Positions 24,466 to 37,426 are shown, numbered from the stretch's first letter. The stretch is DNA of 64,000 nucleotides from Lonicera japonica (GCA_021464415.1 CM038467.1:67709159-67773158); one strand, 5' to 3'. The notes: generated by a model not told the origin, from the letters alone. A program made the numbers and translations.

Positions 24466-24548
24466 TGAAATAATTATCGATGGAAGCTATAGGAGAAGTG
24501 GTTTGTGTGAGAAGAAAATTGAAGTGGAAGGAATTGTAAAGAAAACCA

Positions 24549-24558
24549 CTTAAATAAA
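24549..24558 (-). promoter_or_regulatory. Possible TATA box of TNL1
   Basis: The minus strand reads TTTATTTAAG about 85-95 bases before the ATG, a position similar to the TATA-like motif of TNL2. Weak match; placed by position. Confidence 0.35.
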
Positions 24559-24747
24559 GTAAGTGGCTCTCAATATGCTGTGCATTTTCTTTTAAATCAA
24601 ATTAGGGAATCACGACCCTCTAAAAATCAGTTAGAAAAAATTCTAGGTGCTCTTGTTTATTTCATTAAAAGTTTAATTGAGTCAGACAATCGAGTGAGAC
24701 AATTGAATCAGACAATTATGTGGCATAGAAAGAAAGGATATTGGTTA

Positions 24748-25212
24748 GATCATTTTTAATAGGCATTTATAAATTGTGTCACATAAGATTTATGTGACAT
24801 AATTATTTTTATTTGTGTAAAATGGGTGTGTATTTTACATATCCATCTTATTATTTTCTTTCTCCAACTTTTTACAAAAATATCAAAATAGTATAATTAA
24901 AAATTAAAAATATATTTTGTAATAAAACTTGTATATTTGAATTCTACTCATCAAGATCATTAAATCAATACCCACTTTGACTATTTAATTATAAATAAAA
25001 AATATTTATAATTTTTTTTGAATATTATATATTCCATGTGTTTCTATATAATTAGTGAATCATAATTTTACACAAAAGTATAAACCATTTGAGTAAAAAT
25101 AAGAATGTGTATAATTTATGTGTAAAACAACTTTTTATCAACCAAATGTCAATTATTTATTAATTTATATATTTTTATACATTAATTTTACATATTGCTA
25201 TTGGAGATGCTT
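24748..25212. mobile_element. MITE of the GAGCATCTCCAAT family (degenerate)
   Basis: The right end CTATTGGAGATGC is the inverse of GCATCTCCAATAG; the left end (GATCATTTTTAATAGGC) is decayed. Interior blocks, including a region around ATCAAGATC, match the elements at 58113-59029 in inverse orientation. Confidence 0.55.
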
Positions 25213-25589
25213 TTACAATTGAGTGACAATAAGTCCGTACACTTTTTGGAGATTTTTTTTTCTGAAAATAAAAATAAATAAATCATAAAATATATGGCCC
25301 GCATTAATTTAAGGCAACCAATAATATTAAATAATTGGTAATGATTATTAGTCCCTACATTTTATTGGTAACAAACAGTGACCCGGCGTTGGGAACTAAG
25401 TGTTGATAATGATTTTTCTTCTTGTTATGTTTATCACATAGTCGGCATACTATTTAATCATAATTACATTGTTGTTTTCACACAATAGACATATTATTTA
25501 ATATTTATACTTATTATTTAAATTTAAATAAAATTAATAATTAAATTTAAATAAAATTAATAATAAAAATAATAAATAAATCAACTACA

Positions 25590-25680
25590 GTTACGGCCTA
25601 GTGGTATAAGTCACTATGGGTTCGAGTTCTGTAATTAACTGGGACTTCTTTAGAACGATTTCTAGTAGCAAAAGAATTGT
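25590..25680 (+). mobile_element. SINE-like fragment
   Basis: A pol III box A-like CGGCCTAGTGGTATAAG and box B-like GGTTCGAGTTC are both present but only about 12 bases apart, so it is a shortened tRNA-derived SINE remnant. Confidence 0.45.
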
Positions 25681-25840
25681 TACCAACAATAGGTACAGTA
25701 TCACGAGCAAAGATTAGTCAAAATGTACAAAAATTGGTCGCAAAGCCTTGTGGGAAAAAAAACATTGAAAATAAAACTTGTGCATAGAACGTCCACATTT
25801 AAATAAAGCTTCTGTGTACGTTAGTAATATTAGGAAAAAA

Positions 25841-26004
25841 TTTTGATGGGGGCAAAATTGGATGGGGTCATGGGGTCCCAATAATTAAACGACACGTGTC
25901 TATTTTAATCAAATAAAAAAGAAATTAATTTTAGATGAGACTGGACATGTGCTGTTTTATCATTGGAGACCACGTGACCTCATCCAATTTTGCCCCCATC
26001 AAAA
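25841..26004. mobile_element. Small MITE with TTTTGATGGGGGCAAAATTG ends
   Basis: The first ~35 bases reappear inverted at the right end with few mismatches. The element is 164 bases long. No clear target duplication and no coding capacity. Confidence 0.7.
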
Positions 26005-27970
26005 ATGGACTCGTAATCTTAGTAAGTCATGTGAAATGACTTGTTATTATTCGTTAAATAAAACTGTTTATTTTTGTATATATATATATCATATTATACA
26101 TGAGTCATGTTAACGTGCGTCTTAAGGGTACAAGTTAAGTACTTATTTTTGAAAATAATTAACTCTCAACATGCATTAAATATGTCACAGATTCTCGTAC
26201 AAGATTTCATTATTTTTATTTATAGTAACTTTAACATGTGTCATAAGGTCACATGTTATAATTTTCCATTATATATATATTGTAAGTTCACTTTAATTAA
26301 CAAATACATATGTCTAAATACTATACAAATTATATACAATCTATACTATGAAATACAAAGTTTGACCACCATTTTATATTTAAAATTCTCTTAATCTAAA
26401 GGCTCAATACAATTCCCACGCACACTAACCATGTACCCCAAATCTTTACTCCTTTACACATTTCCTCTGTATCAACATTTTTTTTAAAAAAATTTAAAGT
26501 GTCATTACTTTTAATTCAAAAAAATTTAAATCTACTAATCAATATTTTTAAATCAAGAACCATTGTGAATATAAAAGTGCATAAAAAAAATTAAGATGAA
26601 GGATAATAGTCGTTGATCCCATTTTCAAATGTTTTGTATAGGTGGTGCAAAATTTAGGCCCAACCCACATAGATAGTTTACAAAGATAATTTGGTTGTGG
26701 TAAAGAAAATGTGAGTTAAGACAAAGGATTTTTTTTGGTATGGTAGGTCTTACTGGTAGCGCTTATGCTAGTCCAACAGTATGTCCTCCGTTTGTGTGTG
26801 TGTCTGTTGTATTGAGCTTTTAATGTTGCTGATCAATGAAGGATATGCATTACAAGTTTTCTTTCTCTAAACAAAAAATAAGCTAGTAATTAATTAATAG
26901 TCAGAATATTCAACAACTCACTACCAACCCCTTTCCCCCCTTTTCTATTTATATGTATAGAATTAGGATCACACTTGCTTACTAAGGTTAACAACAAAAT
27001 GATTAAAGAGGGTAAAAATTGAATAATACTCCAACCATATCTCCCTTATCCACAACTAACGAGTTCTGCAATTGTATGATAGTAGTGGTGTAGTGGAGGC
27101 CGGTACGATTTTGTATAGGTCTGTGCAATTTGGTATGATTTTCTTCACGTACTCCTCGTGTACTTTCCACGTGTTAGGCCACGTGTGCCGTTCCATGTTG
27201 AAGTTGGCCTCGGCTTAGCCATCTCGGCATGCTCAGGTATCGGTAACTCGGCATGTCCTTAACATATCTACTTCGTTCAATCAAGCCGTGGGCCTGGTTC
27301 GTCGTCTAGGCTCTTAAACAAATTGAGCCGACCCAACTTGCCTTAACCAAATTTTATACTCCCTAATTTTAAAATATTATTTTTCTTATACATTTTTGTG
27401 TAATAGATTTATGTAACTATATATTTTGGGAAACTATTTGAGTTTTGAACTTCTGTTTTTGCATTTGATTAATTATTTCGAATTAAGTTGGTCACTAATT
27501 TTATATTTTAGTCATAAAATATGTCGGTTGTAATTAAATTCTAATTTTTTTTTAATTACTTTTAAGATATTTTACTCGTTACACTTATTTTTAACTTTTA
27601 AAATCTTTTATTTAACCGTGTTGGGAGGCACGAGCAATAACTATTATAATAGAAAAATGAATATATAATATTATACAATTATTTATTTTGTAACTGGCAC
27701 TAATAATTATCATTATGTTAAAGAATATTATCTAACCAAACCTGTTAACTTATTATATTTTATCATGCTAGTTTTATACGATTTAAAATTGTTAAAATTT
27801 CACTGATTAATCTATAATTTCTTGTCGAGATATCATGTTAGTTATAATTTTTAAGGAACACAACTTTATCTTATATTCTTTATCAAGGATGGAGCTAGAG
27901 GGTCTTAGATATCTTTAGGGAACAAAAAGAGAAGAAACATAATTTTTATTTATATCAAAATATTCGAAAT
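26005..27970. other. Non-coding, no assigned element
   Basis: AT-rich. A GC-richer patch at about 27090-27345 looks like an old LTR fragment, without supporting termini. Confidence 0.35.
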
Positions 27971-27974
27971 AAAT

Positions 27975-28135
27975 ATTTAAATTGCAATAATAATAATAAG
28001 GTTGACAGTGCAAATGTCCTTAGGTTCTCAACTTTAGTGTGGTTTTATTTGTAAGAAATATTTGGAATAAAACCGCTCAACAAAAAAACTTCATATTTTA
28101 AATTGCAATAATAATAAAGTTGAGAGTGCAAATGT
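27975..28135 (+). repeat. ~118-bp tandem duplication
   Basis: TTGCAATAATAATAA…GTGCAAATGTCC occurs at about 27980 and 28098. Confidence 0.55.
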
Positions 28136-28287
28136 CCATGTGTTTTATCATTTAAAGATATGTTTCTCAACCAAAGAACTAATAGAAACACAATATATAT
28201 ATTCACTACATTTTGTGTACACCCGATGTATATGTTATTATAATATATGTAATTTAAAGAAAAACAAAAATTGAAAAATAATATGTA

Positions 28288-28370
28288 GCGCGTTAGTCAA
28301 GAGGCTGATTTCCTTCGCTAAGCACGAGGATTTGAATCTCACTCCTCACGTCATAATGTAAATCTTTTTC
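28288..28370 (+). mobile_element. tRNA-derived SINE remnant
   Basis: GTAGCGCGTTAGTCAAGAGG (box A region) is followed by GCTAAGCACGAGGATTTGAA…TCTCACTCC (box B region), then a T-rich tail. It is too diverged to be a tRNA gene. Confidence 0.45.
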
Positions 28371-28749
28371 GTAAAATAAAAATTCACAAGCGCAAAATTA
28401 AAAATCCAAAAAGTTGACACGGCTTTATGCCATTCGACTTTATATGATAGTAGATATATATAGTTTTTTGATTGAAAATTCTATTTGAATTGTGCTTATA
28501 TACTCTGTTGGAAAAATATCACAGAATTTGATTTCGGCGAAGAAAAATAAAAAAATATATACAATTAAAAACTAAATCATAAAGTAAATATGATACAAGA
28601 AGAAGGAGATATAAAAAATTATCGGATTTTACAATCGAGGCTAGTGTTGGATATTATGTCCTTAAGATAATTTCGGTACTTATGGACTCAAGGATGCTGT
28701 CTTCCAAGATATAACGACTGTGGCGTACTTGATTAGCATTCCAATCTGA

Positions 28750-28850
28750 AAGTGGTCTAGTTGGAAAAGGTGCTCACCCAAACCCGGGTTTGAGTCTCAG
28801 CTGGGGAGGGGAAAGGATAGGGGATTTTTGTTATTGCAGTAAAAAAGAGA
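28750..28850 (+). mobile_element. tRNA-derived SINE fragment
   Basis: Box A TGGTCTAGTTGG and box B-like GGTTTGAGTCTC are about 34 bases apart, followed by GGGGATTTTTGTTATTG. That 3' segment also occurs at about 33550, which indicates one SINE family. Confidence 0.6.
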
Positions 28851-28989
28851 GCTAGAAACTTAGGGTACATAACTTGGGAGAGGACAAAAAGCATAGTGAA
28901 TCAGAGAAGCATAACCCGAAACCATAACTGGGGTTGAGGCTCCTACCATACCCATATCTGAAACAAAACTCACATCTTGGTATACTACT

Positions 28990-30655
28990 AAGGACATGGC
29001 CCATGAATACCAATTTATAACCTTTTTACATGTCAAAACCCAGCAACCAGATCAATCCATTGATGATTATTTGTTAGAGTTCCATACTATATGGGATCAA
29101 TTGTGTTTTTTTGAACCTTTTTGGCTATCATACTGATGCTGAAAATTTATAACATATTGGAATCCAAAATCTAATAGGACTTCACGATCGATTTGAACCA
29201 ATTAGAGCCACTCTTCTTCATTACAATCCTTCGCCATCTCTTGATGAAGTTGTTACATAGTGTCTTTTTAAAGAAACACGACTTGGAGTTGGAGCTCAAT
29301 ATAGAAATATAGTTATTGCTGAACATTATCCAAAATCTGCCAAAAAATCATCTCCACATGCGTTATTATACAATCATGTTACTAATCTTCTCCTATTGAA
29401 TTGACCTAAGTGAATGTCTACTATTGTAAGAAGATAGGACCAGGCCATTATCAGACTGATTGCTACAAGAATCCATCTAGGTAATCCACCACCTGTTCCG
29501 TCACTGTTACTATTAATGAAACATCTCAACTAGAAAGTTCTGCTTCTTCCATTATTGTCAATGATATTTCAGCTATTCTCAAACATGTAATATCTCATAT
29601 TTGTACTATTATGTCTACTATTTCAGGTAGTTCTTAGTTCTTTCATTCTGGTTACTACAATCATATTACTTCTTATTCTAATGTATTTGTCACCAAATTA
29701 AAAGTCATGTTTCATATACATTTTCTATTAACATTACAAATGGTTCAATTGCATGCTAGTCTCATAGGAACAGTAGTTACCTCTAATCTATCGTTGCCTG
29801 CTACTTTCGATATTCTTAAATTGACTATCAACATTATCTCTATTGGTCAACTGTGTGATCTTAGACTAAATATTATATTCTCCTCTTCTGGTTGTCATTT
29901 TCAAGATCCACGAATGGGACAGATTGTTGTTAGGATATGGCGTAAAGTTTGATGCATGTTTGAACTTATCCACCTTGGCACCCTCTAACTTCCATTATTG
30001 CATCTACGCCATATGCTTGTCCTCTCAATATATGGCATTCTTGATTATGTCATGTGTCTTTTGATCGATTTTGATCTCCTATGTCATCTGGTCAGTTAAG
30101 GCCAAAAGTTAATTTAAAATAAGTATGGTTGGAGAGTTGACTTTGTTCTTAGGACTGCAGGTGCGACAAAAGGAAGATAGGATTTTCATATCACAGTCAA
30201 AATATGTTAAGGAGTTAGTCAAAAATTCGGAATGAAGAATGCTCGACATGCAAGCACTCCTATTAATGTAGACAAAACTCATTAGAGACATGGTGGGAAA
30301 GGACGTAGCTCCAAAGCTATATCGTAGTATGATAGGTAGCTTTATTTACTTACATCTAGTCGTCCAAATATAACACACAATATCAGTTTATGCACTATTC
30401 CAAGCAAGTGCTAAAGAGTCTCATCTCATTGCTGTAAAATGTTTTCTCAAATATGTTTATGGGACCCTTGATTATGGCATATGGTATTCTATGGATATAA
30501 ATGGATGCTTTTTGTCATTTTCTAACACTGATTGCACGATAAACGTCGATAATAGGAAAAGCACCTCTATAGGTTTCTTTTTCATGGAGACTTTATTTGT
30601 TTCTTGGCATAGTGTGAACACTTCATTTTGCGACCCTGGCAAGAATCCCGATCTC
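28990..30655 (+). pseudogene. Ty1/Copia relic with internal deletion
   Basis: A gag piece (28990-29300: QSIDDYLLEFHTIWDQL, then IQNLIGLHDRFEPIRATLL) is followed by the protease/pre-integrase junction (29707-29950: ISIGQLCDLRLNIIFSSSG, CHFQDPRMGQ). Then, without integrase or most of RT, come the RT end and RNase H (30145-30630: LFLGLQVRQKEDRIFISQSK, SAKESHLIAVKCFLKYVYGT, DRKST analogue DNRKST). Frame changes and stops occur throughout. The missing ~2 kb of pol suggests an internal deletion near 30060. Confidence 0.8.
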
Positions 30656-30689
30656 CAAAGAAATAAGCACGGATGCATGCATGAACATT

Positions 30690-32060
30690 CCTAGATGCAT
30701 ATATTATGTACATGTGATACAGGTCAAAGAAGAAAGCCAAAAGGACCCCGGATGAGGAGTTACAGAATTATCGAAAATTATCGGAACCGAAGACCGTCAA
30801 AACTCCTGGAAACTTGTGAAATGAGAGTTAAAAATTTCGGATCATCCTCAAACTTTGAGAGTTGTTATACATTACCATTAGGAGTAGCATACTCGAAAAT
30901 CATCTCAATCCGAAGATCGGATCTCTGGAAATTCAGAAAATCATGAGTTTATTTCGGGTGATCAAATGGAGGTCTTCTCGAAGTTAAAATGGTCTGAAAT
31001 TTGGTCAGTAGATAGGTATTATGATGAGTAAGAACATATTAAAATTTCAGATTTTTCGGACATGGGATCCTTATGAATCAATTTGTCTACCATGCAATTC
31101 TAGTCGAAATGTCCTTCGTAGCAAATTAAAATAAATAGTGGCCTTCCCGAATTCTGATCGACCTCAAATTTTCACACAAGCTATAAAACATTTGTAGGGA
31201 AAATATATCAAAAAATCAGCATAATCCAACGGTTGGAAGTTCAATTGTCGAGATTGTTGCACGCAAGTACGTTTCCTACGCGGGAACAAACTCTTTGTAC
31301 CAAGCCAAGGATACCGAGTCCTTCCCGAACTCCGATCATCTCCATTTTTTTACAGAGTCTAGAAGACTTATATTGAAAATACATATCCAAAATTCAGCAT
31401 GATCCAACGGTTAGAACCTGACTTGTCGTGCAAACAAGGGACTTTGTCTACAACAAGTACCTTTCCTACGCGGACACAAACTCTTCGTACCAATCAGAAC
31501 AAAAGGGAACCTTCTTGAAATCTGATCGACCTGAACTTTTTACACAATCTAGAAGAGTTCTATTCCCAACACATATCCAAAAATCAGGATGATCCAACGG
31601 TGGGAAGGTTTCGTGATAATTTCCAGGAGTCCTAGTTGCAATCTCTTTCCTTGCTCTCCAAGTATTTTGACAACTATAAATAGGCCCCCCTCCATTCATT
31701 ATTTTCATCAACAATCAAGGGGATTTCGTGGTACATACCAAGAGATCCTTATTCTCTCCCTCCAAGGAGGTTCAGGTATAATTTTCTCTCTCTTCTTTTA
31801 TTTATTCGTCAGTTTTATAATTTATATTCTTGTCTGCATAATTTCTATCTCTTGATAGCTTTTCAAAACCCTTTTTCAAAACCAAATGCGTATAACAAAC
31901 CCTAATCCAATTCAAAAATAGTATTATTACTTTCTTACTTTTTCAAAAGCCCGGATTAGCGGCATTGTTATACGAAGGAATCGATCATCGCTACTTATCC
32001 AATCTAACTCATAGATTGCGGTGTGTGTATGATAAATACTCGATTATGAGAACACTAGTG
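30690..32060 (+). repeat. LTR-like fragment with promoter and triplicated block
   Basis: Three imperfect ~175-bp units (about 31143, 31320 and 31500) share TCTGATCGACCTCAAATTTT, TATCCAAAAATCAGCATGAT and CCAACGG. A TATA box and C/T-rich leader follow. This is the layout of a retroelement U3-R region. The termini and the owning element are not identified. Confidence 0.45.
31675..31684 (+). promoter_or_regulatory. TATA box
   Basis: TATAAATAGG, a strong plant TATA match, directly after the third repeat unit. The transcript start would be expected near 31710. Confidence 0.5.
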
Positions 32061-32067
32061 CCATCTA

Positions 32068-32585
32068 ACTCATTAGATTTTTATTTTTTTTGGAATACTA
32101 AAATGGAAAATTTTGTATTTTTTTAATAAAACCTGACAATGGATTAGGTCGGGTTCGTTTTGTTTTTATCATGTTTCGTTGTTATCATTTTTGTCGATGT
32201 TAAAATATTAATTACTGACATGGATATTTGTTATTCTATTGAACCAATTAAGCACCGGTATGTATGGAACCCTAGGAGTGAAATGGTAGTGGTCAAAATG
32301 CAAATTAACATGTTAAAATATTAATTACTGACATGGATATTTGTTATTCTATTGAAGCAATTAAGCACCGGTATGTATGGAACCCTAGGAGTGAAATGGT
32401 AGTGGTCAAAATGCAAATTAACATGAGATGGATCTAACATGGACAAAAATGATAACAACGAAACATGATGAAAACGAGACGAACCCGACCCCCCGATCCA
32501 TTCTAAGTTTATTAAAAAAAATACAAAATTTTCAATTTTAGATTCCAAAAATAAAAATTTAAAATAAAATAATCTAATATCATTA
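32068..32585. mobile_element. Foldback/MULE-like element, ~130-bp inverted ends
   Basis: 32090-32195 is inverted at about 32432-32548 (shared core CATGTTTCGTTGTTATCATT), with further pairing outward through TTAGAT. The centre is a two-copy 113-bp tandem repeat. There is no coding capacity. The target duplication is unclear. Confidence 0.65.
32197..32422 (+). repeat. Near-perfect 113-bp tandem duplication
   Basis: Copies 32197-32309 and 32310-32422 differ by about one base (GAACCAATT against GAAGCAATT), so this duplication is much younger than the arms around it. Confidence 0.9.
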
Positions 32586-32589
32586 TGGA

Positions 32590-34910
32590 GATAACTAGTT
32601 CATGTTATTTGTATTTTTAGAGCTCTTTGGAGAATAATAAAATTTACATAGAATTAGCATGCAGATTCAAAGTTATGACATTATAGATTTTTTATTCACT
32701 TTTATTTGGAGTTTGCGTTGTTATCGTATTTTGATATTATTATTTTTATCCACATTAGATCCACATATGCCTTCGTTAATAACTTTCAAGTGAAAGTGGA
32801 CAAAGGGTTGACATTGCATAACTAAAGAAACTTTAGGGTTAACATTGTTAAAAATTAACACATTAAGGTTAAAGTTGCAACGTACCAAAAACTTCAAGGT
32901 AAAATTAAAATTTGTTTATCCACGTCAGATTCACTTCAAGTTGCCACGTAAGCTTCTGTTAACAGCTTTTATACGGAAGTTGACAAAAAATTAACATTGC
33001 ATGATTAAAAATATTTTAAAGTTGATATTATTAAAATTAAAACATTAAAATTAAAATTGCAATGAACCTCAAACTTTAGGGTCAAATTTGTTAATTCGCC
33101 TAGTAAAAGTCACTCCAATAATAATAACAATAATAATAATAATAATAATAATAATCCCGAATGCTCTCTTCTACTCGCTACTCCCAGTCGAATCGGTACT
33201 GCCGCTGCCGCTGTTGTTCAACTCAGCTGCCCTTCTATCTCCTTTTCTCTATGGAATGTATGTATGGATTTTACTCTCTACTGTACTATTATTCTCCTCC
33301 CCTCTTTTGCCTATGCTTGTGCTCTCCTTCCAAATTTAGGAATTCTTTTTGTTTAGTTTGTCCGGGGGTTCAATTTATTCTATTCTGGATGGATTTTTTT
33401 TTTTGCTAATATTCATTCTGGTAGATAGATAGTGTTGAGATTTTGTTTGATTGAAGAATAATAGCAGCGTAAGTGTAGTTTCTTTGAAATGATGATACAA
33501 TACTATTAAGGAGAGGTTCTGTTTTCGACTCTCATTTGGGTGTTGAGGTGGGGGATTTTTGTTATTATTGTAATAAAGTTCTTTCTAGCTAATCCATGCC
33601 AATTAGCATTGTTTGTTTTGTAATTATCTATAAATTTTTTGTTTCTATCCAAAAAAAATAAAATAAAATAAAAATAAATTAAGTCTATAATTAAATAAAA
33701 TTGATGATGATTTATGTATTGAAGGTTTAGTGTTGAGATTGATTGTTGCCTTTTCTATTTAGCTTCTGCTAATGAAGTATTCGTAGTCACTTGAGATATA
33801 TCATTTTGTTTTATTTTGGATGAGATAAGGGAGAATTCCTTTAAAACTTTGAAGAAGCACTGGAACATAAAACCACGGGTGTCTCTCCAAACTTCGGTAC
33901 GTAGAATGTTTTCTTTTAAATGCAGTGTTTAAAAGTTTTTGGTTACAAATTTTTGTCGTATTCGGACTATTATTTAGGTTGTTCATAATTGATTACAATT
34001 TACAAACTTTTATGCCTTTGAGACTACATGTTGAATTTCTCCTTTACAAACTTTCTTGGTTACAAAATCTATCTATCATCAGTACAATTATTTAGGGTGT
34101 TCAATAGTTGGTTAGTTGTAGGTTGTATCGATTTCCATGGAAAAACTATGAATTCAACAAGGCAGATCATGTGCTGCTAAGCATGTGCTAGAACTTGATG
34201 TTTTGTGGTGTGATTTATGGAGAATTGGGAGTTTTTTCCTTCGGATGTTATCGTCAATTTTCTTCTCATACAATTGTGTTTTTGAGCTTTTGTATATTTT
34301 GTGAATGTGTGAAATTGTTCCTAAAAGTTTTGAGGTTGAACATATTCAAATTATGCTAAAAGAATTGGGATAAACATATTCCTTTGCCAAATTCCATGGT
34401 TATGTAAAATTCTATTTAAGCACCTATGATAATAATAAATTACTATTTTAACATAATCAATGTTGATTTGTAAGCAGTACCCCCTTTGTCTAAAGTCGAA
34501 GTCTTAATTCAACTTACGTAAATTTTAAGTGAATCATTTATTTAATTCAACATGTCAATGAATACATTTTTTTCACTAATGTCATAATTCAACTGCCATT
34601 TATGTGTTTTATAAACAGTTCATCTTTATTCATTAATTTTTTTAACACTTTTTTATGCTGTTGTGTTTTTGTGTTTATGTTTTGTTACTTAAATATTATT
34701 TTTATCAAGAGTGTATTGGATTTATTCACATGAATTATGACTTAGTGCCATTGGCTTGGGATTACCCCTAGTTTAATAAAGAAGGTGTAATTTGAACAAT
34801 GTGAAGTTTGAGTATTGGCTAAGAATGGAATCCCTGTGGTCCAAAGAACTCGATCTGACCTCGATGGATTTTGCACCGGGATCAAAATTTTCATAAACTT
34901 CATAGAATCT
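32590..34910. other. Non-coding upstream of the PPR gene
   Basis: Holds an (ATA)n microsatellite at about 33117-33154 followed by a GC-richer patch (33155-33340) that could be a non-coding first exon. No protein there is recognised. A SINE fragment lies at 33505-33650. The rest is featureless. Confidence 0.4.
33505..33650 (+). mobile_element. SINE 3' fragment
   Basis: TGTTTTCGACTCTCATTTGG (box B region) then GGGGGATTTTTGTTATT, matching the 3' part of the SINE at 28750. Confidence 0.5.
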
Positions 34911-34913
34911 TGT

Positions 34914-35187
34914 AGGCCCTGTTTGATAACAAGATGGAAAATCATTTGATTCTTGTGAGAAGTTTGAGAAGAGTTAACCAATATAGTGAGATGCTCTCTT
35001 CCTTTTTGGCGATTATTTGGGCAGTGAGGGAAAAAATTTTACCACAAAAAATTGAGTATGGAAAACATATCCTTGTAAAAATAAGCGTAAGAGGGAGAGT
35101 CTTACTACATCACTCAACTTTTTTGTCTAACTTATAAAAATCAATTAATTTTGCTATAATTTTAGATCTTATTATCAAACAGAGCCT
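34914..35187. mobile_element. MITE 180 bp upstream of the PPR start
   Basis: The left end AGGCCCTGTTTGATAACAAG and the inverse of the right end AGGCTCTGTTTGATAATAAG differ at two positions. It is 274 bases long. The sequence of the ends is hAT-like, but no 8-bp duplication is evident. Confidence 0.65.
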
Positions 35188-35369
35188 CGGTGTATCGCAG
35201 GAAAGAAACAATTATTTCTGTGTGTGTGAGAGTGAGAAAAAAGAGCTGGGAAGTCTAATAATAATACTGTATTGAATCTTTTATATGTATGCAATTTCAA
35301 GATGGAAAATGGTGGGAGCATTAACATTTTCTTTTCTTTTTTCTGACCCTTAACATTGATGAAAGAAAG

Positions 35370-37426
35370 ATGACAGCATCGAGGAATGAGTTAGCGAAGA
35401 TTATTAGCAGAGCTCTACTCTCAGCGTCAGACCGATCACTACTCCCATCATCATCATCTAGGAGGACCTGGACTCCTCAACTGGAGCAAACCCTCCACCG
35501 TCTCGGTTATCGCCACTCACTCAACCCAACTCTCGTCGCCACAGTCATCGACCCCTTCCTCCTCAACCAGCACTCCCTTGCTTTTGGCTTCTTCAACTGG
35601 GCTGCTCAACAACCAGGCTTTTCTCACACTTCTCTCACGTACAATTCCATCCTCAAGTCCCTTTCCCTCTCTCGCGACTTCAATGCTGTCCATAAGCTCT
35701 TGCACCAAGTTAAGGCCCAAAACATTCATCTTGATCCTTCAATTTATAGCTTCCTTATATCCTCACACATCATGGCTAAGAAAACCCAGGCTGCTTTTTC
35801 TATTTTCAGCGGAATTAGTTCGTCAATCTTTCATATTGGACCCGAAACGTGCAATTTGCTTCTTGCTGCCCTTTCGTCTGATGGATACATTGGTTACGCC
35901 CGCAAGTTGTTCGACGATATGATTCTAAGAGGTGTTAGTTTGAGTACGCTTGGCTTTGGTGTGTTTATATGGAGATTTTGTACTACTTCTGAATTGGGCG
36001 AGACTTTAAGTTTGTTAGATGAGGTCGGGAAGGGAGACGTTTCGGGGATTAATGGATCAATAATCGCAGTTTTGGTTGTTCATGGGCTGTGCTTGCAGTC
36101 TCGGGTGCCAGAGGCTATCAGTGTGTTGGACGAGTTGAGGAAAAGAAACTTCAAGCCTGATTTTATGGCTTATAGAATTGTAGCAGAAGCGTTGCGGTTG
36201 ATGGGTGGTGTGGTTGATGTGGAGAAGGTCCTGAAGAAGAAGAGAAAGCTAGGGGTGGCCCCGAGGGCTAATGATTACAGAGAATTCATATTGTCTTTGA
36301 TTACGGAGAGGTTGATAAATGAAGCAAAAGAATTGGGCCAAGTTATTGTTGATGGGAATTTCCCGATTCAGGATGATGTTCTTAACGCTCTGATAGGATC
36401 TGTATCAACTATCGATCCTTCTTGTGCTTTGAAATTTCTAAATTTCATGCTTGGAAAAGAGAGTTTTCCAACTCTTCTTACTTTGAGCAATTTGTGTAGG
36501 AGTCTCTGTAAACATCGCAAAATTGATGAAATGGTAGAAGTTTTCAAGGTTTTGTCTGCTAAAGGATATTTTGTAGATTTGGAGTGCTACAATGTTATGA
36601 TATCGTTCCTGTGCAAGGCTGGGAGAGTAAAAGACGCTTATCAGGTTCTTCTGGACATGAAGAAGAAAGGATTGAGTCCAGAAGTCTCGTCATATAATTC
36701 TTTGATGGAAGCCTGCTGTAGAGAAGATCTACTGCGTCCTGCAAAACGGCTTTGGGACGAGATGTTTGCTAGTGGGTGTGGTGGCAATTTAAAGACATAC
36801 AATATCCTTATCTGCAAGTTTTCAGTGGTAGGTCAGGCTGAGGAAGCACACAGGCTGTTTAGTCACATGTTGGAGAAAGGGGTAGCACCTGATACTACAA
36901 CATACAAATCTCTCCTTGAAGGGCTTTGTCAAGGAAAAAAGCTTGAAACAGCTCTTCAAGTCTTCAAGAAATCTTCAGGGCAGGACCCAATGCTTGCACA
37001 GTCTATACTAGGTACATTTATCCTTGATCTATGTAAAGAAGGTAAAGTTCAAACTCATGATGATTGGCTTGTTGCTTGCTTTGCTTCTATGTAACATCGC
37101 TGTTGAAGGTTTACTACATCTTATATTAATTTTTTTGTTTGTGATCCTTTGCAGGCCATTTTGTTGCTGCTTCTATGTTGCTCCGTGATTATGCTTATGA
37201 TAATTCAGACCCTCATGTAAAGTTGCTGAAATGTTTAGCTGATGCTGGAGAGGTTACTAGAGCCATTGAACACATAAACTGGGTTCGAGACAATTCGCCT
37301 CACATGTTACATGAGATAAATACTGAACTTCTTGCCTCACTTTCATCTTCCTCGAAACCAGAGCCAATCTTACAATTGATTCAGGAAGTGCAAGAGAAGA
37401 GTCTGGTATCCAGAAATGGTTCTTAG
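35370..37426 (+). CDS. P-class pentatricopeptide-repeat protein
   Basis: Exons 35370-37041 and 37155-37426 give 647 aa. The intron is 37042-37154 (AAG|GTAAAG … TTTGCAG|GCC) and joins LCKEG to HFVAASMLL in frame. From about residue 85 the protein is built of ~35-residue PPR helices (TYNSILKSLSLSRDFNAV, CYNVMISFLCKAGRVKDAYQ, TYNILICKFSVVGQAEEAHR). A Ser/Arg-rich start fits import into mitochondria or plastids, where such proteins bind RNA and aid splicing, editing or stability. From memory, the overall sequence resembles Arabidopsis At5g14080 (not checked). No C-terminal E/DYW domain is present, so it is P-type. If the intron is retained, a stop at 37092 gives a 574-aa form lacking the last 90 residues. 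Intact. Confidence 0.88.

Noticed and set aside
30472..30694. Separate small genes in the Copia RNase H region
   Set aside because: One frame is part of the Copia RNase H relic and the other is its antisense shadow.
33088..33409. Small protein gene after the (ATA)n run
   Set aside because: Low-complexity hydrophobic translations in two frames, with no motif. It could be a non-coding exon of the PPR gene instead.
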